Shown piece by piece: positions 12,554 through 25,562 of a DNA stretch of 64,000 nucleotides. The stretch comes from Halictus rubicundus (lineage: Eukaryota > Arthropoda > Insecta > Hymenoptera > Halictidae): assembly GCF_050948215.1 (NCBI RefSeq), contig NW_027488858.1:186001-250000 (forward strand), in the 5' to 3' direction. Under the pieces are notes generated by a model that was not told where the DNA came from, did not search any database, and worked only from the letters and a program-made list of their open reading frames with translations. Numbering within the stretch: position 1 is the stretch's first letter; each line of letters opens with the position of its first letter. Both the position numbers and the translations under genes were made by a program.

Positions 12554-12876
12554 TTATTACTTTCTCTCTCTCTATACTTTTTGCTACTTTTCCTCTGTCT
12601 CTGTATATATATATATATTGTTATTATTTTTGTACCTTGTTTGTAAACATCTTTTCTTTATTATAGAATATATTTAAATGTTATTGTTGAACAATCACCT
12701 TAAAAATCACTCTCGAATCCCCACGTCTTGTCACCATCCCGCCACGTTTTTTGGTCTCCACAGCGATAAACGATACCCCGCACTTTCTGGAACGGGTTAC
12801 CGCTCGTCCCTTCCGCATCTATTATACCCTTTTGTTACAAGGCCAATCCCTCGCGGAAAGGCCCTAGCACGTAACA
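12554..12876 (+). other. AT-rich 3' part of solo LTR 1
   Basis: About 320 bases with no supported gene. It holds a CT-rich run (12562-12580), a TATATATATATATAT tract around 12605-12620 and T-rich sequence to about 12670, then mixed sequence to the LTR end. An apparent ORF at 12678-12908 runs across the LTR boundary into satellite and is spurious. Confidence 0.6.
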
Positions 12877-15800
12877 CTAGGACCGATACGGAAAAAGTTT
12901 CCTCTTAGCGGAGGGACTTAGAAAAATTTTCGTCCAACGTCCGACGGAGTAGTACATCCGTCCATTATTTGCTTATAACTCGGTAAATAATAGTAGTAGC
13001 GAGTTTGGTGTTATGATATATATTGTTAGAAACCGTCTATATTACAGTGATATTACGTCGACAATTGCCTAGGACCGATACGGAAAAAGTTTCCTCTTAG
13101 CGGTGGGGCTTAGAAAAGTGTTCGTCCAACGTCCGACGGAGTAGTACATCCGTCCATTATTTGCTAATAACTCGGTAAATAATAGTAGTAGCGAGTTTGG
13201 TGTTATGATATATATTGTTAGAAACCGTCTATATTACAGTGATATCACGTCGAAAATCGTCTAGGACCGATACGGAAAAAGTTTCCTCTTAGCGGTGGGG
13301 CTTAGAAAAATTTCCAGAGTTTTGTCGACGGAGTAGTACACCCGTCCATTATTTGCTAATAACTCGGTAAATAATAGTAGTAGCGAGTTTGGTGTTATGA
13401 TATATATTGTCAGAAACCGTCTATATTACAGTGATATCACGTCGACAATCGTCTAGGACCGATACGGAAAAATTTTCCTCTTAGCGGTGGGACTTAGAAA
13501 AATTTCCAGAGTATTGTCGACGGAGTAGTACACCCGTCCATTATTTGCTAATAACTCGGTAAATAATAGTAGTAGCGAGTTTGGTGTTATGATATATATT
13601 GTTAGAAACCGTCTATATTACAGTGATATCACGTCGACAATCGCCTAGGACCGACACGGAAAAAGTTTCCTCTTAGCGGAGGGACTTAGAAAAATTTTCG
13701 TCCAACGTCCGACGGAGTAGTACATCCGTCCATTATTTGCTTATAACTCGGTAAATAATAGTAGTAGCGAGTTTGGTGTTATGATATATATTGTTAGAAA
13801 CCGTCTATATTACAGTGATATTACGTCGACAATTGCCTAGGACCGATACGGAAAAAGTTTCCTCTTAGCGGTGGGGCTTAGAAAAGTGTTCGTCCAACGT
13901 CCGACGGAGTAGTACATCCGTCCATTATTTGCTAATAACTCGGTAAATAATAGTAGTAGCGAGTTTGGTGTTATGATATATATTGTTAGAAACCGTCTAT
14001 ATTACAGTGATATCACGTCGAAAATCGTCTAGGCCCGATACGTGAAAAGTTTCCTCTTAGCGGTGGGGCTTAGAAAAATGTTCGTCCAACGTCCGACGGA
14101 GTAGTACATCCGTCCATTATTAGCTAATAACTCGGTAAATAATAGTAGTAGCGAGTTTGGTGTTATGATATATATTGTTAGAAACCGTCTATATTACAGT
14201 GATATCGGGTCGAAAATCGTCTAGGACCGATACGGAAAAAGTTTCCTCTTAGCGGTGGGACTTAGAAAAATTTCCAGAGTTTTGTCGACGGAGTAGTACA
14301 CCCGTCCATTATTTGCTAATAACTCGGTAAATAATAGTAGTAGGGAGTTTGGTGTTATGATATATATTGTTAGAAACCGTCTATATTACAGTGATATCAC
14401 GTCGACAATCGCCTAGGACCGATACGGAAAAAGTTTCCTCTTAGCGGAGGGACTTAGAAAAATTTTCGTCCAACGTCCGACGGAGTAGTACATCCGTCCA
14501 TTATTTGCTAATAACTCGGTAAATAATAGTAGTAGCGAGTTTGGTGTTATGATATATATTGTTAGAAACCGTCTATATTACAGTGATATCACGCCGAAAA
14601 TTGTCTAGGACCGATACGTGAAAAGTTTCCTCTTAGCGGTGGGGCTTAGAAAAATGTTCGTCCAACGTCCGACGGAGTAGTACATCCGTCCATTATTAGC
14701 TAATAACTCGGTAAATAATAGTAGTAGCGAGTTTGGTGTTATGACATATATTGTTAGAAACCGTCTATATTACAGTGATATCGCGTCGAAAATCGTCTAG
14801 GACCGATACGGAAAAAGTTTCCTCTTAGCGGTGGGACTTGGAAAAATTTCCAGAGTTTTGTCGACGGAGTAGTACACCCGTACATTATTTGCTAATAACT
14901 CGGTAAATAATAGTAGTAGCGAGTTTGGTGTTATGATATATATTGTTAGAAACCGTCTATATTACAGTGATATCGCGTCGAAAATCGTCTAGGACCGATA
15001 CGGAAAAAGTTTCCTCTTAGCGGTGGGACTTGGAAAAATTTCCAGAGTTTTGTCGACGGAGTAGTACATCCGTCCATTATTTGCTAATAACTCGGTAAAT
15101 AATAGTAGTAGCGAGTTTGGTGTTATGATATATATTGTCAGAAACCGTCTATATTACAGTGATACCACGTCGACAATCGTCTAGGACCGATACGGAAAAA
15201 TTTTCCTCTTACCGGTGGGGCTTAGAAAAATGTTCGTCCAACGTCCGACGGAGTAGTACATCCGTCCATTATTAGCTAATAACTCGGTAAATAATAGTAG
15301 TAGCGAGTTTGGTGTTATGATATATATTGTTAGAAACCGTCTATATTACAGTGATATCGGGTCGAAAATCGTCTAGGACCGATACGGAAAAAGTTTCCTC
15401 TTAGCGGTGGGGCTTAGAAAAATGTTCGTCCAACATCCGACGGAGTAGTACATCCGTCCATTATTAGCTAATAACTCGGTAAATAATAGTAGTAGCGAGT
15501 TTGGTGTTATGATATATATTGTTAGAACCCGTCTATATTACAGTGATATTACGTCGACAATTGCCTAGGACCGATACGTGAAAAGTTTCCTCTTAGCGGT
15601 GGGGCTTAGAAAAATGTTCGTCCAACGTCCGACGGAGTAGTACATCCGTCCATTATTAGCTAATAACTCGGTAAATAATAGTAGTAGCGAGTTTGGTGTT
15701 ATGATATATATTGTTAGAAACCGTCTATATTACAGTGATATCGCGTCGAAAATCGTCTAGGACCGATACGGAAAAAGTTTCCTCTTAGCGGTGGGACTTG

Positions 15801-18800
15801 GAAAAATTTCCAGAGTTTTGTCGACGGAGTAGTACATCCGTCCATTATTTGCTAATAACTCGGTAAATAATAGTAGTAGCGAGTTTGGTGTTATGATATA
15901 TATTGTCAGAAACCGTCTATATTACAGTGATACCACGTCGACAATCGTCTAGGACCGATACGGACAAATTTTCCTCTTAGCGGTGGGGCTTAGAAAAATG
16001 TTCGTCCAACGTCGGACGGAGTAGTACATCCGTCCATTATTTGCTAATAACTCGGTAAATAATAGTAGTAGCGAGTTTGGTGTTATGATATATATTGTTA
16101 GAAACCGTCTATATTACAGTGATATTACGTCGACAATTGCCTAGGACCGATACGGAAAAAGTTTCCTCTTAGCGGAGGGACTTAGAAAAATTTACGTCCA
16201 ACGTCCGACGGAGTAGTACATCCGTCCATTATTTGCTAATAACTCGGTAAATAATAGTAGTAGCGAGTTTGGTGTTATGATATATATTGTTAGAAACCGT
16301 CTATATTACAGTGATATCGGGTCGAAAATCGTCTAGGACCGATACGGAAAAAGTTTCCTCTTAGCGGTGGGACTTAGAAAAATTTTCGTCCAACGTCCGA
16401 CGGAGTAGTACACCCGTCCATTATTTGCTAATAACTCGGTAAATAATAGTAGTAGCGAGTTTGGTGTTATGATATATATTGTTAGAAACCGTCTATATTA
16501 CAGTGATATCACGTCGAAAATCGTCTAGGACCGATACGTGAAAAGTTTCCTCTTAGCGGTGGGGCTTAGAAAAATGTTCGTCCAACGTCCGACGGAGTAG
16601 TACATCCGTCCATTATTAGCTAATAACTCGGTAAATAATAGTAGTAGCGAGTTTGGTGTTATGATATATATTGTTAGAAACCGTCTATATTACAGTGATA
16701 TCACGTCGAAAATCGTCTAGGACCGATACGGAAAAAGTTTCCTCTTAGCGGTGGGGCTTAGAAAAATTTCCAGAGTTTTGTCGACGGAGTAGTACACCCG
16801 TCCATTATTTGCTAATAACTCGGTAAATAATAGTAGTAGCGAGTTTGGTGTTATGATATATATTGTCAGAAACCGTCTATATTACAGTGATATCACGTCG
16901 ACAATCGTCTAGGACCGATACGGAAAAATTTTCCTCTTAGCGGTGGGACTTAGAAAAATTTCCAGAGTTTTGTCGACGGAGTAGTACACCCGTCCATTAT
17001 TTGCTAATAACTCGGTAAATAATAGTAGTAGCGAGTTTGGTGTTATGATATATATTGTTAGAAACCGTCTATATTACAGTGATATCACGTCGACAATCGC
17101 CTAGGACCGATACGGAAAAAGTTTCCTCTTAGCGGAGGGACTTAGAAAAATTTTCGTCCAACGTCCGACGGAGTAGTACATCCGTCCATTATTTGCTTAT
17201 AACTCGGTAAATAATAGTAGTAGCGAGTTTGGTGTTATGATATATATTGTTAGAAACCGTCTATATTACAGTGATATTACGTCGACAATTGCCTAGGACC
17301 GATACGGTAAAAGTTTCCTCTTAGCGGTGGGGCTTAGAAAAGTGTTCGTCCAACGTCCGACGGAGTAGTACATCCGTCCATTATTTGCTAATAACTCGGT
17401 AAATAATAGTAGTAGCGAGTTTGGTGTTATGATATATATTGTTAGAAACCGTCTATATTACAGTGATATCACGTCGAAAATCGTCTAGGACCGATACGGA
17501 AAAAGTTTCCTCTTAGCGGTGGGGCTTAGAAAAATTTCCAGAGTTTTGTCGACGGAGTAGTACACCCGTCCATTATTTGCTAATAACTCGGTAAATAATA
17601 GTAGTAGCGAGTTTGGTGTTATGATATATATTGTCAGAAACCGTCTATATTACAGTGATATCACGTCGACAATCGTCTAGGACCGATACGGAAAAATTTT
17701 CCTCTTAGCGGTGGGACTTGGAAAAATTTCCAGAGTTTTGTCGACGGAGTAGTACATCCGTCCATTATTTGCTAATAACTCGGTAAATAATAGTAGTAGC
17801 GAGTTTGGTGTTATGATATATATTGTCAGAAACCGTCTATATTACAGTGATATCACGTCGACAATCGTCTAGGACCGATACGGAAAAATTTTCCTCTTAG
17901 CGGTGGGGCTTAGAAAAATGTTCGTCCAACGTCGGACGGAGTAGTACATCCGTCCATTATTTGCTAATAACTCGGTAAATAATAGTAGTAGCGAGTTTGG
18001 TGTTATGATATATATTGTTAGAAACCGTCTATATTACAGTGATATTACGTCGACAATTGCCTAGGACCGATACGGAAAAAGTTTCCTCTTAGCGGAGGGA
18101 CTTAGAAAAATTTACGTCCAACGTCCGACGGAGTAGTACATCCGTCCATTATTTGCTAATAACTCGGTAAATAATAGTAGTAGCGAGTTTGGTGTTATGA
18201 TATATATTGTTAGAAACCGTCTATATTACAGTGATATCGGGTCGAAAATCGTCTAGGACCGATACGGAAAAAGTTTCCTCTTAGCGGTGGGACTTAGAAA
18301 AATTTTCGTCCAACGTCCGACGGAGTAGTACACCCGTCCATTATTTGCTAATAACTCGGTAAATAATAGTAGTAGCGAGTTTGGTGTTATGATATATATT
18401 GTTAGAAACCGTCTATATTACAGTGATATCACGTCGAAAATCGTCTAGGACCGATACGTGAAAAGTTTCCTCTTAGCGGTGGGGCTTAGAAAAATGTTCG
18501 TCCAACGTCCGACGGAGTAGTACATCCGTCCATTATTAGCTAATAACTCGGTAAATAATAGTAGTAGCGAGTTTGGTGTTATGATATATATTGTTAGAAA
18601 CCGTCTATATTACAGTGATATTACGTCGACAATTGCCTAGGACCGATACGGAAAAAGTTTCCTCTTAGCGGTGGGGCTTAGAAAAGTGTTCGTCCAACGT
18701 CCGACGGAGTAGTACACCCGTCCATTATTTGCTAATAACTCGGTAAATAATAGTAGTAGCGAGTTTGGTGTTATGATATATATTGTTAGAAACCGTCTAT

Positions 18801-21800
18801 ATTACAGTGATATCACGTCGAAAATCGTCTAGGACCGATCCGGAAAAAGTTTCCTCTTAGCGGTGGGGCTTAGAAAAATGTTCGTCCAACGTCCGACGGA
18901 GTAGTACATCCGTCCATTATTAGCTAATAACTCGGTAAATAATAGTAGTAGCGAGTTTGGTGTTATGATATATATTGTTAGAAACCGTCTATATTACAGT
19001 GATATTACGTCGACAATTGCCTAGGACCGATACGGAAAAAGTTTCCTCTTAGCGGTGGGGCTTAGAAAAATTTCCAGAGTTTTGTCGACGGAGTAGTACA
19101 CCCGTCCATTATTTGCTAATAACTCGGTAAATAATAGTAGTAGCGAGTTTGGTGTTATGATATATATTGTCAGAAACCGTCTATATTACAGTGATATCAC
19201 GTCGACAATCGTCTAGGACCGATACGGAAAAATTTTCCTCTTAGCGGTGGGACTTAGAAAAGTGTTCGTCCAACGTCCGACGGAGTAGTACATCCGTCCA
19301 TTATTTGCTAATAACTCGGTAAATAATAGTAGTAGCGAGTTTGGTGTTATGATATATATTGTTAGAAACCGTCTATATTACAGTGATATCACGTCGAAAA
19401 TCGTCTAGGACCGATACGGAAAAAGTTTCCTCTTAGCGGTGGGACTTAGAAAAATTTTCGTCCAACGTCCGACGGAGTAGTACACCCGTCCATTATTTGC
19501 TAATAACTCGGTAAATAATAGTAGTAGCGAGTTTGGTGTTATGATATATATTGTTAGAAACCGTCTATATTACAGTGATATCACGTCGACAATCGCCTAG
19601 GACCGACACGGAAAAAGTTTCCTCTTAGCGGTGGGACTTGGAAAAATTTCCAGAGTTTTGTCGACGGAGTAGTACATCCGTCCATTATTTGCTAATAACT
19701 CGGTAAATAATAGTAGTAGCGAGTTTGGTGTTATGATATATATTGTCAGAAACCGTCTATATTACAGTGATATCACGTCGACAATCGTCTAGGACCGATA
19801 CGGAAAAATTTTCCTCTTAGCGGTGGGGCTTAGAAAAATGTTCGTCCAACGTCGGACGGAGTAGTACATCCGTCCATTATTTGCTAATAACTCGGTAAAT
19901 AATAGTAGTAGCGAGTTTGGTGTTATGATATATATTGTTAGAAACCGTCTATATTACAGTGATATCACGTCGACAATCGCCTAGGACCGATACGGAAAAA
20001 GTTTCCTCTTAGCGGAGGGACTTAGAAAAATGTTCGTCCAACGTCCGACGGAGTAGTACATCCGTCCATTATTAGCTAATAACTCGGTAAATAATAGTAG
20101 TAGCGAGTTTGGTGTTATGATATATATTGTTAGAAACCGTCTATATTACAGTGATATCGGGTCGAAAATCGTCTAGGACCGATACGGAAAAAGTTTCCTC
20201 TTAGCGGTGGGACTTAGAAAAATTTTCGTCCAACGGCCGACGGAGTAGTACATCCGTCCATTATTTGCTAATAACTCGGTAAATAATAGTAGTAGCGAGT
20301 TTGGTGTTATGATATATTGTTAGAAACCGTCTATATTACAGTGATATCGCGTCGAAAATCGTCTAGGACTGATACGGAAAATGTTTCCTCTTAGCGGTGG
20401 GACTTAGAAAAGTGTTCGTCCAACGTCCGACGGAGTAGTACATCCGTCCATTATTTGCTAATAACTCGGTAAATAATAGTAGTAGCGAGTTTGGTGTTAT
20501 GATATATATTGTTAGAAACCGTCTATATTACAGTGATATCACGTCGAAAATCGTCTAGGACCGATACGGAAAAAGTTTCCTCTTAGCGGTGGGGCTTAGA
20601 AAAATTTCCAGAGTTTTGTCGACGGAGTAGTACACCCGTCCATTATTTGCTAATAACTCGGTAAATAATAGTAGTAGCGAGTTTGGTGTTATGATATATA
20701 TTGTTAGAAACCGTCTATATTACAGTGATATCACGTCGACAATCGCCTAGGACCGATACGGAAAAAGTTTCCTCTTAGCGGAGGGACTTAGAAAAATTTT
20801 CGTCCAACGTCCGACGGAGTAGTACATCCGTCCATTATTTGCTTATAACTCGGTAAATAATAGTAGTAGCGAGTTTGGTGTTATGATATATATTGTTAGA
20901 AACCGTCTATATTACAGTGATATTACGTCGACAATTGCCTAGGACCGATACGGAAAAAGTTTCCTCTTAGCGGTGGGGCTTAGAAAAGTGTTCGTCCAAC
21001 GTCCGACGGAGTAGTACATCCGTCCATTATTTGCTAATAACTCGGTAAATAATAGTAGTAGCGAGTTTGGTGTTAGGATATATATTGTTAGAAACCGTCT
21101 ATATTACAGTGATATCACGTCGAAAATCGTCTAGGACCGATACGGAAAAAGTTTCCTCTTAGCGGTGGGGCTTAGAAAAATTTCCAGAGTTTTGTCGACG
21201 GAGTAGTACACCCGTCCATTATTTGCTAATAACTCGGTAAATAATAGTAGTAGCGAGTTTGGTGTTATGATATATATTGTCAGAAACCGTCTATATTACA
21301 GTGATATCACGTCGACAATCGTCTAGGACCGATACGGAAAAATTTTCCTCTTAGCGGTGGGACTTAGAAAAATTTCCAGAGTATTGTCGACGGAGTAGTA
21401 CACCCGTCCATTATTTGCTAATAACTCGGTAAATAATAGTAGTAGCGAGTTTGGTGTTATGATATATATTGTTAGAAACCGTCTATATTACAGTGATATC
21501 ACGTCGACAATCGCCTAGGACCGACACGGAAAAAGTTTCCTCTTAGCGGAGGGACTTGGAAAAATTTTCGTCCAACGTCCGACGGAGTAGTACATCCGTC
21601 CATTATTTGCTTATAACTCGGTAAATAATAGTAGTAGCGAGTTTGGTGTTATGATATATATTGTTAGAAACCGTCTATATTACAGTGATATTACGTCGAC
21701 AATTGCCTAGGACCGATACGGAAAAAGTTTCCTCTTAGCGGTGGGGCTTAGAAAAGTGTTCGTCCAACGTCCGACGGAGTAGTACATCCGTCCATTATTT

Positions 21801-22699
21801 GCTAATAACTCGGTAAATAATAGTAGTAGCGAGTTTGGTGTTATGATATATATTGTTAGAAACCGTCTATATTACAGTGATATCACGTCGAAAATCGTCT
21901 AGGACCGATACGTGAAAAGTTTCCTCTTAGCGGTGGGGCTTAGAAAAATGTTCGTCCAACGTCCGACGGAGTAGTACATCCGTCCATTATTAGCTAATAA
22001 CTCGGTAAATAATAGTAGTAGCGAGTTTGGTGTTATGATATATATTGTTAGAAACCGTCTATATTACAGTGATATCGGGTCGAAAATCGTCTAGGACCGA
22101 TACGGAAAAAGTTTCCTCTTAGCGGTGGGACTTAGAAAAATTTCCAGAGTTTTGTCGACGGAGTAGTACACCCGTCCATTATTTGCTAATAACTCGGTAA
22201 ATAATAGTAGTAGCGAGTTTGGTGTTATGATATATATTGTTAGAAACCGTCTATATTACAGTGATATCACGTCGACAATCGCCTAGGACCGATACGGAAA
22301 AAGTTTCCTCTTAGCGGAGGGACTTAGAAAAATTTTCGTCCAACGTCCGTCGGAGTAGTACATCCGTCCATTATTTGCTAATAACTCGGTAAATAATAGT
22401 AGTAGCGAGTTTGGTGTTATGATGTATATTGTTAGAAACCGTCTATATTACAGTGATATCACGTCGAAAATTGTCTAGGACCGATACGTGAAAAGTTTCC
22501 TCTTAGCGGGGGGGCTTAGAAGAATGTTCGTCCAACGTCCGACGGAGTAGTACATCCGTCCATTATTAGCTAATAACTCGGTAAATAATAGTAGTAGCGA
22601 GTTTGGTGTTATGATATATATTGTTAGAAACCGTCTATATTACAGTGATATCGGGTCGAAAATCGTCTAGGACCGATACGGAAAAAGTTTCCTCTTAGC

Positions 22700-24100
22700 G
22701 GTGGGGCTTAGAAAAATGTTCGTCCAACATCCGACGGAGTAGTACATCCGTCCATTATTAGCTAATAACTCGGTAAATAATAGTAGTAGCGAGTTTGGTG
22801 TTATGATATATATTGTTAGAACCCGTCTATATTACAGTGATATCACGTCGAAAATCGTCTAGGACCGATACGGAAAAAGTTTCCTCTTAGCGGTGGGGCT
22901 TAGAAAAATTTCCAGAGTTTTGTCGACGGAGTAGTACACCCGTCCATTATTTGCTAATAACTCGGTAAATAATAGTAGTAGCGAGTTTGGTGTTATGATA
23001 TATATTGTTAGAAACCGTCTATATTACAGTGATATCGCGTCGAAAATCGTCTAGGACCGATACGGAAAAAGTTTCCTCTTAGCGGTGGGGCTTAGAAAAA
23101 TTTCCAGAGTTTTGTCGGCGGAGTAGTACACCCGTACATTATTTGCTAATAACTCGGTAAATAATAGTAGTAGCGAGTTTGGTGTTATGATATATATTGT
23201 TAGAAACCGTCTATATTACAGTGATATCGCGTCGAAAATCGTCTAGGACCGATACGGAAAAAGTTTCCTCTTAGCGGTGGGGCTTAGAAAAATGTTCGTC
23301 CAACGTCCGACGGAGTAGTACATCCGTCCATTATTAGCTAATAACTCGGTAAATAATAGTAGTAGCGAGTTTGGTGTTATGATATATATTGTTAGAAACC
23401 GTCTATATTACAGTGATATCGGGTCGAGAATCGTCTAGGACCGATACGGAAAAAGTTTCCTCTTAGCGGTGGGGCTTAGAAAAATGTTCGTCCAACATCC
23501 GACGGAGTAGTACATCCGTCCATTATTAGCTAATAACTCGGTAAATAATAGTAGTAGCGAGTTTGGTGTTATGATATATATTGTTAGAACCCGTCTATAT
23601 TACAGTGATATCACGTCGAAAATCGTCTAGGACCGATACGGAAAAAGTTTCCTCTTAGCGGTGGGGCTTAGAAAAATTTCCAGAGTTTTGTCGACGGAGT
23701 AGTACACCCGTCCATTATTTGCTAATAACTCGGTAAATAATAGTAGTAGCGAGTTTGGTGTTATGATATATATTGTTAGAAACCGTCTATATTACAGTGA
23801 TATCGCGTCGAAAATCGTCTAGGACCGATACGGAAAAAGTTTCCTCTTAGCGGTGGGGCTTAGAAAAATTTCCAGAGTTTTGTCGGCGGAGTAGTACACC
23901 CGTACATTATTTGCTAATAACTCGGTAAATAATAGTAGTAGCGAGTTTGGTGTTATGATATATATTGTTAGAAACCGTCTATATTACAGTGATATCGCGT
24001 CGAAAATCGTCTAGGACCGATACGGAAAAAGTTTCCTCTTAGCGGTGGGGCTTAGAAAAATGTTCGTCCAACGTCCGACGGAGTAGTACATCCGTCCATT
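22700..24100 (+). repeat. 4-monomer-offset duplication
   Basis: The rare variants AGAACCCGTC and TTGTCGGCGGAG appear at about 22821 and 23113, and again at about 23589 and 23881. Both pairs are offset by 768 bp (4 x 192), marking a tandem four-monomer duplication in this stretch. Confidence 0.75.
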
Positions 24101-25562
24101 ATTAGCTAATAACTCGGTAAATAATAGTAGTAGCGAGTTTGGTGTTATGATATATATTGTTAGAAACCGTCTATATTACAGTGATATCACGTCGAAAATC
24201 GTCTAGGACCGATACGGAAAAAGTTTCCTCTTAGCGGTGGGACTTGGAAAAATTTCCAGAGTTTTGTCGACGGAGTAGTACACCCGTCCATTATTTGCTA
24301 ATAACTCGGTAAATAATAGTAGTAGCGAGTTTGGTGTTATGATATATTGTTAGAAACCGTCTATATTACAGTGATATCGCGTCGAAAATCGTCTAGGACT
24401 GATACGGAAAATGTTTCCTCTTAGCGGTGGGACTTAGAAAAGTGTTCGTCCAACGTCCGACGGAGTAGTACATCCGTCCATTATTTGCTAATAACTCGGT
24501 AAATAATAGTAGTAGCGAGTTTGGTGTTATGATATATATTGTTAGAAACCGTCTATATTACAGTGATATCACGTCGACAATCGTCTAGGACCGATACGGA
24601 AAAAGTTTCCTCTTAGCGGAGGGACTTAGAAAAATTTTCGTCCAACGTCCGACGGAGTAGTACATCCGTCCATTATTTGCTTATAACTCGGTAAATAATA
24701 GTAGTAGCGAGTTTGGTGTTATGATATATATTGTTAGAAACCGTCTATATTACAGTGATATTACGTCGACAATTGCCTAGGACCGATACGGAAAAAGTTT
24801 CCTCTTAGCGGTGGGGCTTAGAAAAGTGTTCGTCCAACGTCCGACGGAGTAGTACATCCGTCCATTATTTGCTAATAACTCGGTAAATAATAGTAGTAGC
24901 GAGTTTGGTGTTATGATATATATTGTTAGAAACCGTCTATATTACAGTGATATCACGTCGAAAATCGTCTAGGACCGATACGGAAAAAGTTTCCTCTTAG
25001 CGGTGGGGCTTAGAAAAATTTCCAGAGTTTTGTCGACGGAGTAGTACACCCGTCCATTATTTGCTAATAACTCGGTAAATAATAGTAGTAGCGAGTTTGG
25101 TGTTATGATATATATTGTCAGAAACCGTCTATATTACAGTGATATCACGTCGACAATCGTCTAGGACCGATACGGAAAAATTTTCCTCTTAGCGGTGGGA
25201 CAGAAAAATTTCCAGAGTATTGTCGACGGAGTAGTACACCCGTCCATTATTTGCTAATAACTCGGTAAATAATAGTAGTAGCGAGTTTGGTGTTATGATA
25301 TATATTGTTAGAAACCGTCTATATTACAGTGATATCACGTCGACAATCGCCTAGGACCGACACGGAAAAAGTTTCCTCTTAGCGGAGGGACTTAGAAAAA
25401 TTTTCGTCCAACGTCCGACGGAGTAGTACATCCGTCCATTATTTGCTTATAACTCGGTAAATAATAGTAGTAGCGAGTTTGGTGTTATGATATATATTGT
25501 TAGAAACCGTCTATATTACAGTGATATTACGTCGACAATTGCCTAGGACCGATACGGAAAAA

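Larger units (their letters stand above)
11076..12876 (+). mobile_element. Solo LTR of the large LTR-retrotransposon family (copy 1)
   Basis: An 1801-bp non-satellite segment that begins TGTCACGTT and ends ACGTAACA, the TG...CA ends of an LTR. It is flanked by CTAG on both sides (11072-11075 and 12877-12880), a 4-bp target-site duplication, and removing it restores a normal satellite monomer. The termini match those of the full element at 44189-58387, read on the opposite strand. No internal region, gag or pol is present, so it is a solo LTR left by LTR-LTR recombination. It is clearly diverged from the other copies (1801 against 2179 bp). Inside it are two 5' hairpins, a ~71-bp minisatellite (11226-11765), a conserved ORF (12197-12553) and an AT-rich 3' part with a long TATATA tract near 12605. 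Confidence 0.93.

Noticed and set aside
12678..12908. 76-codon plus-strand ORF.
   Set aside because: It crosses the LTR end into satellite, which no real gene of the element would do.
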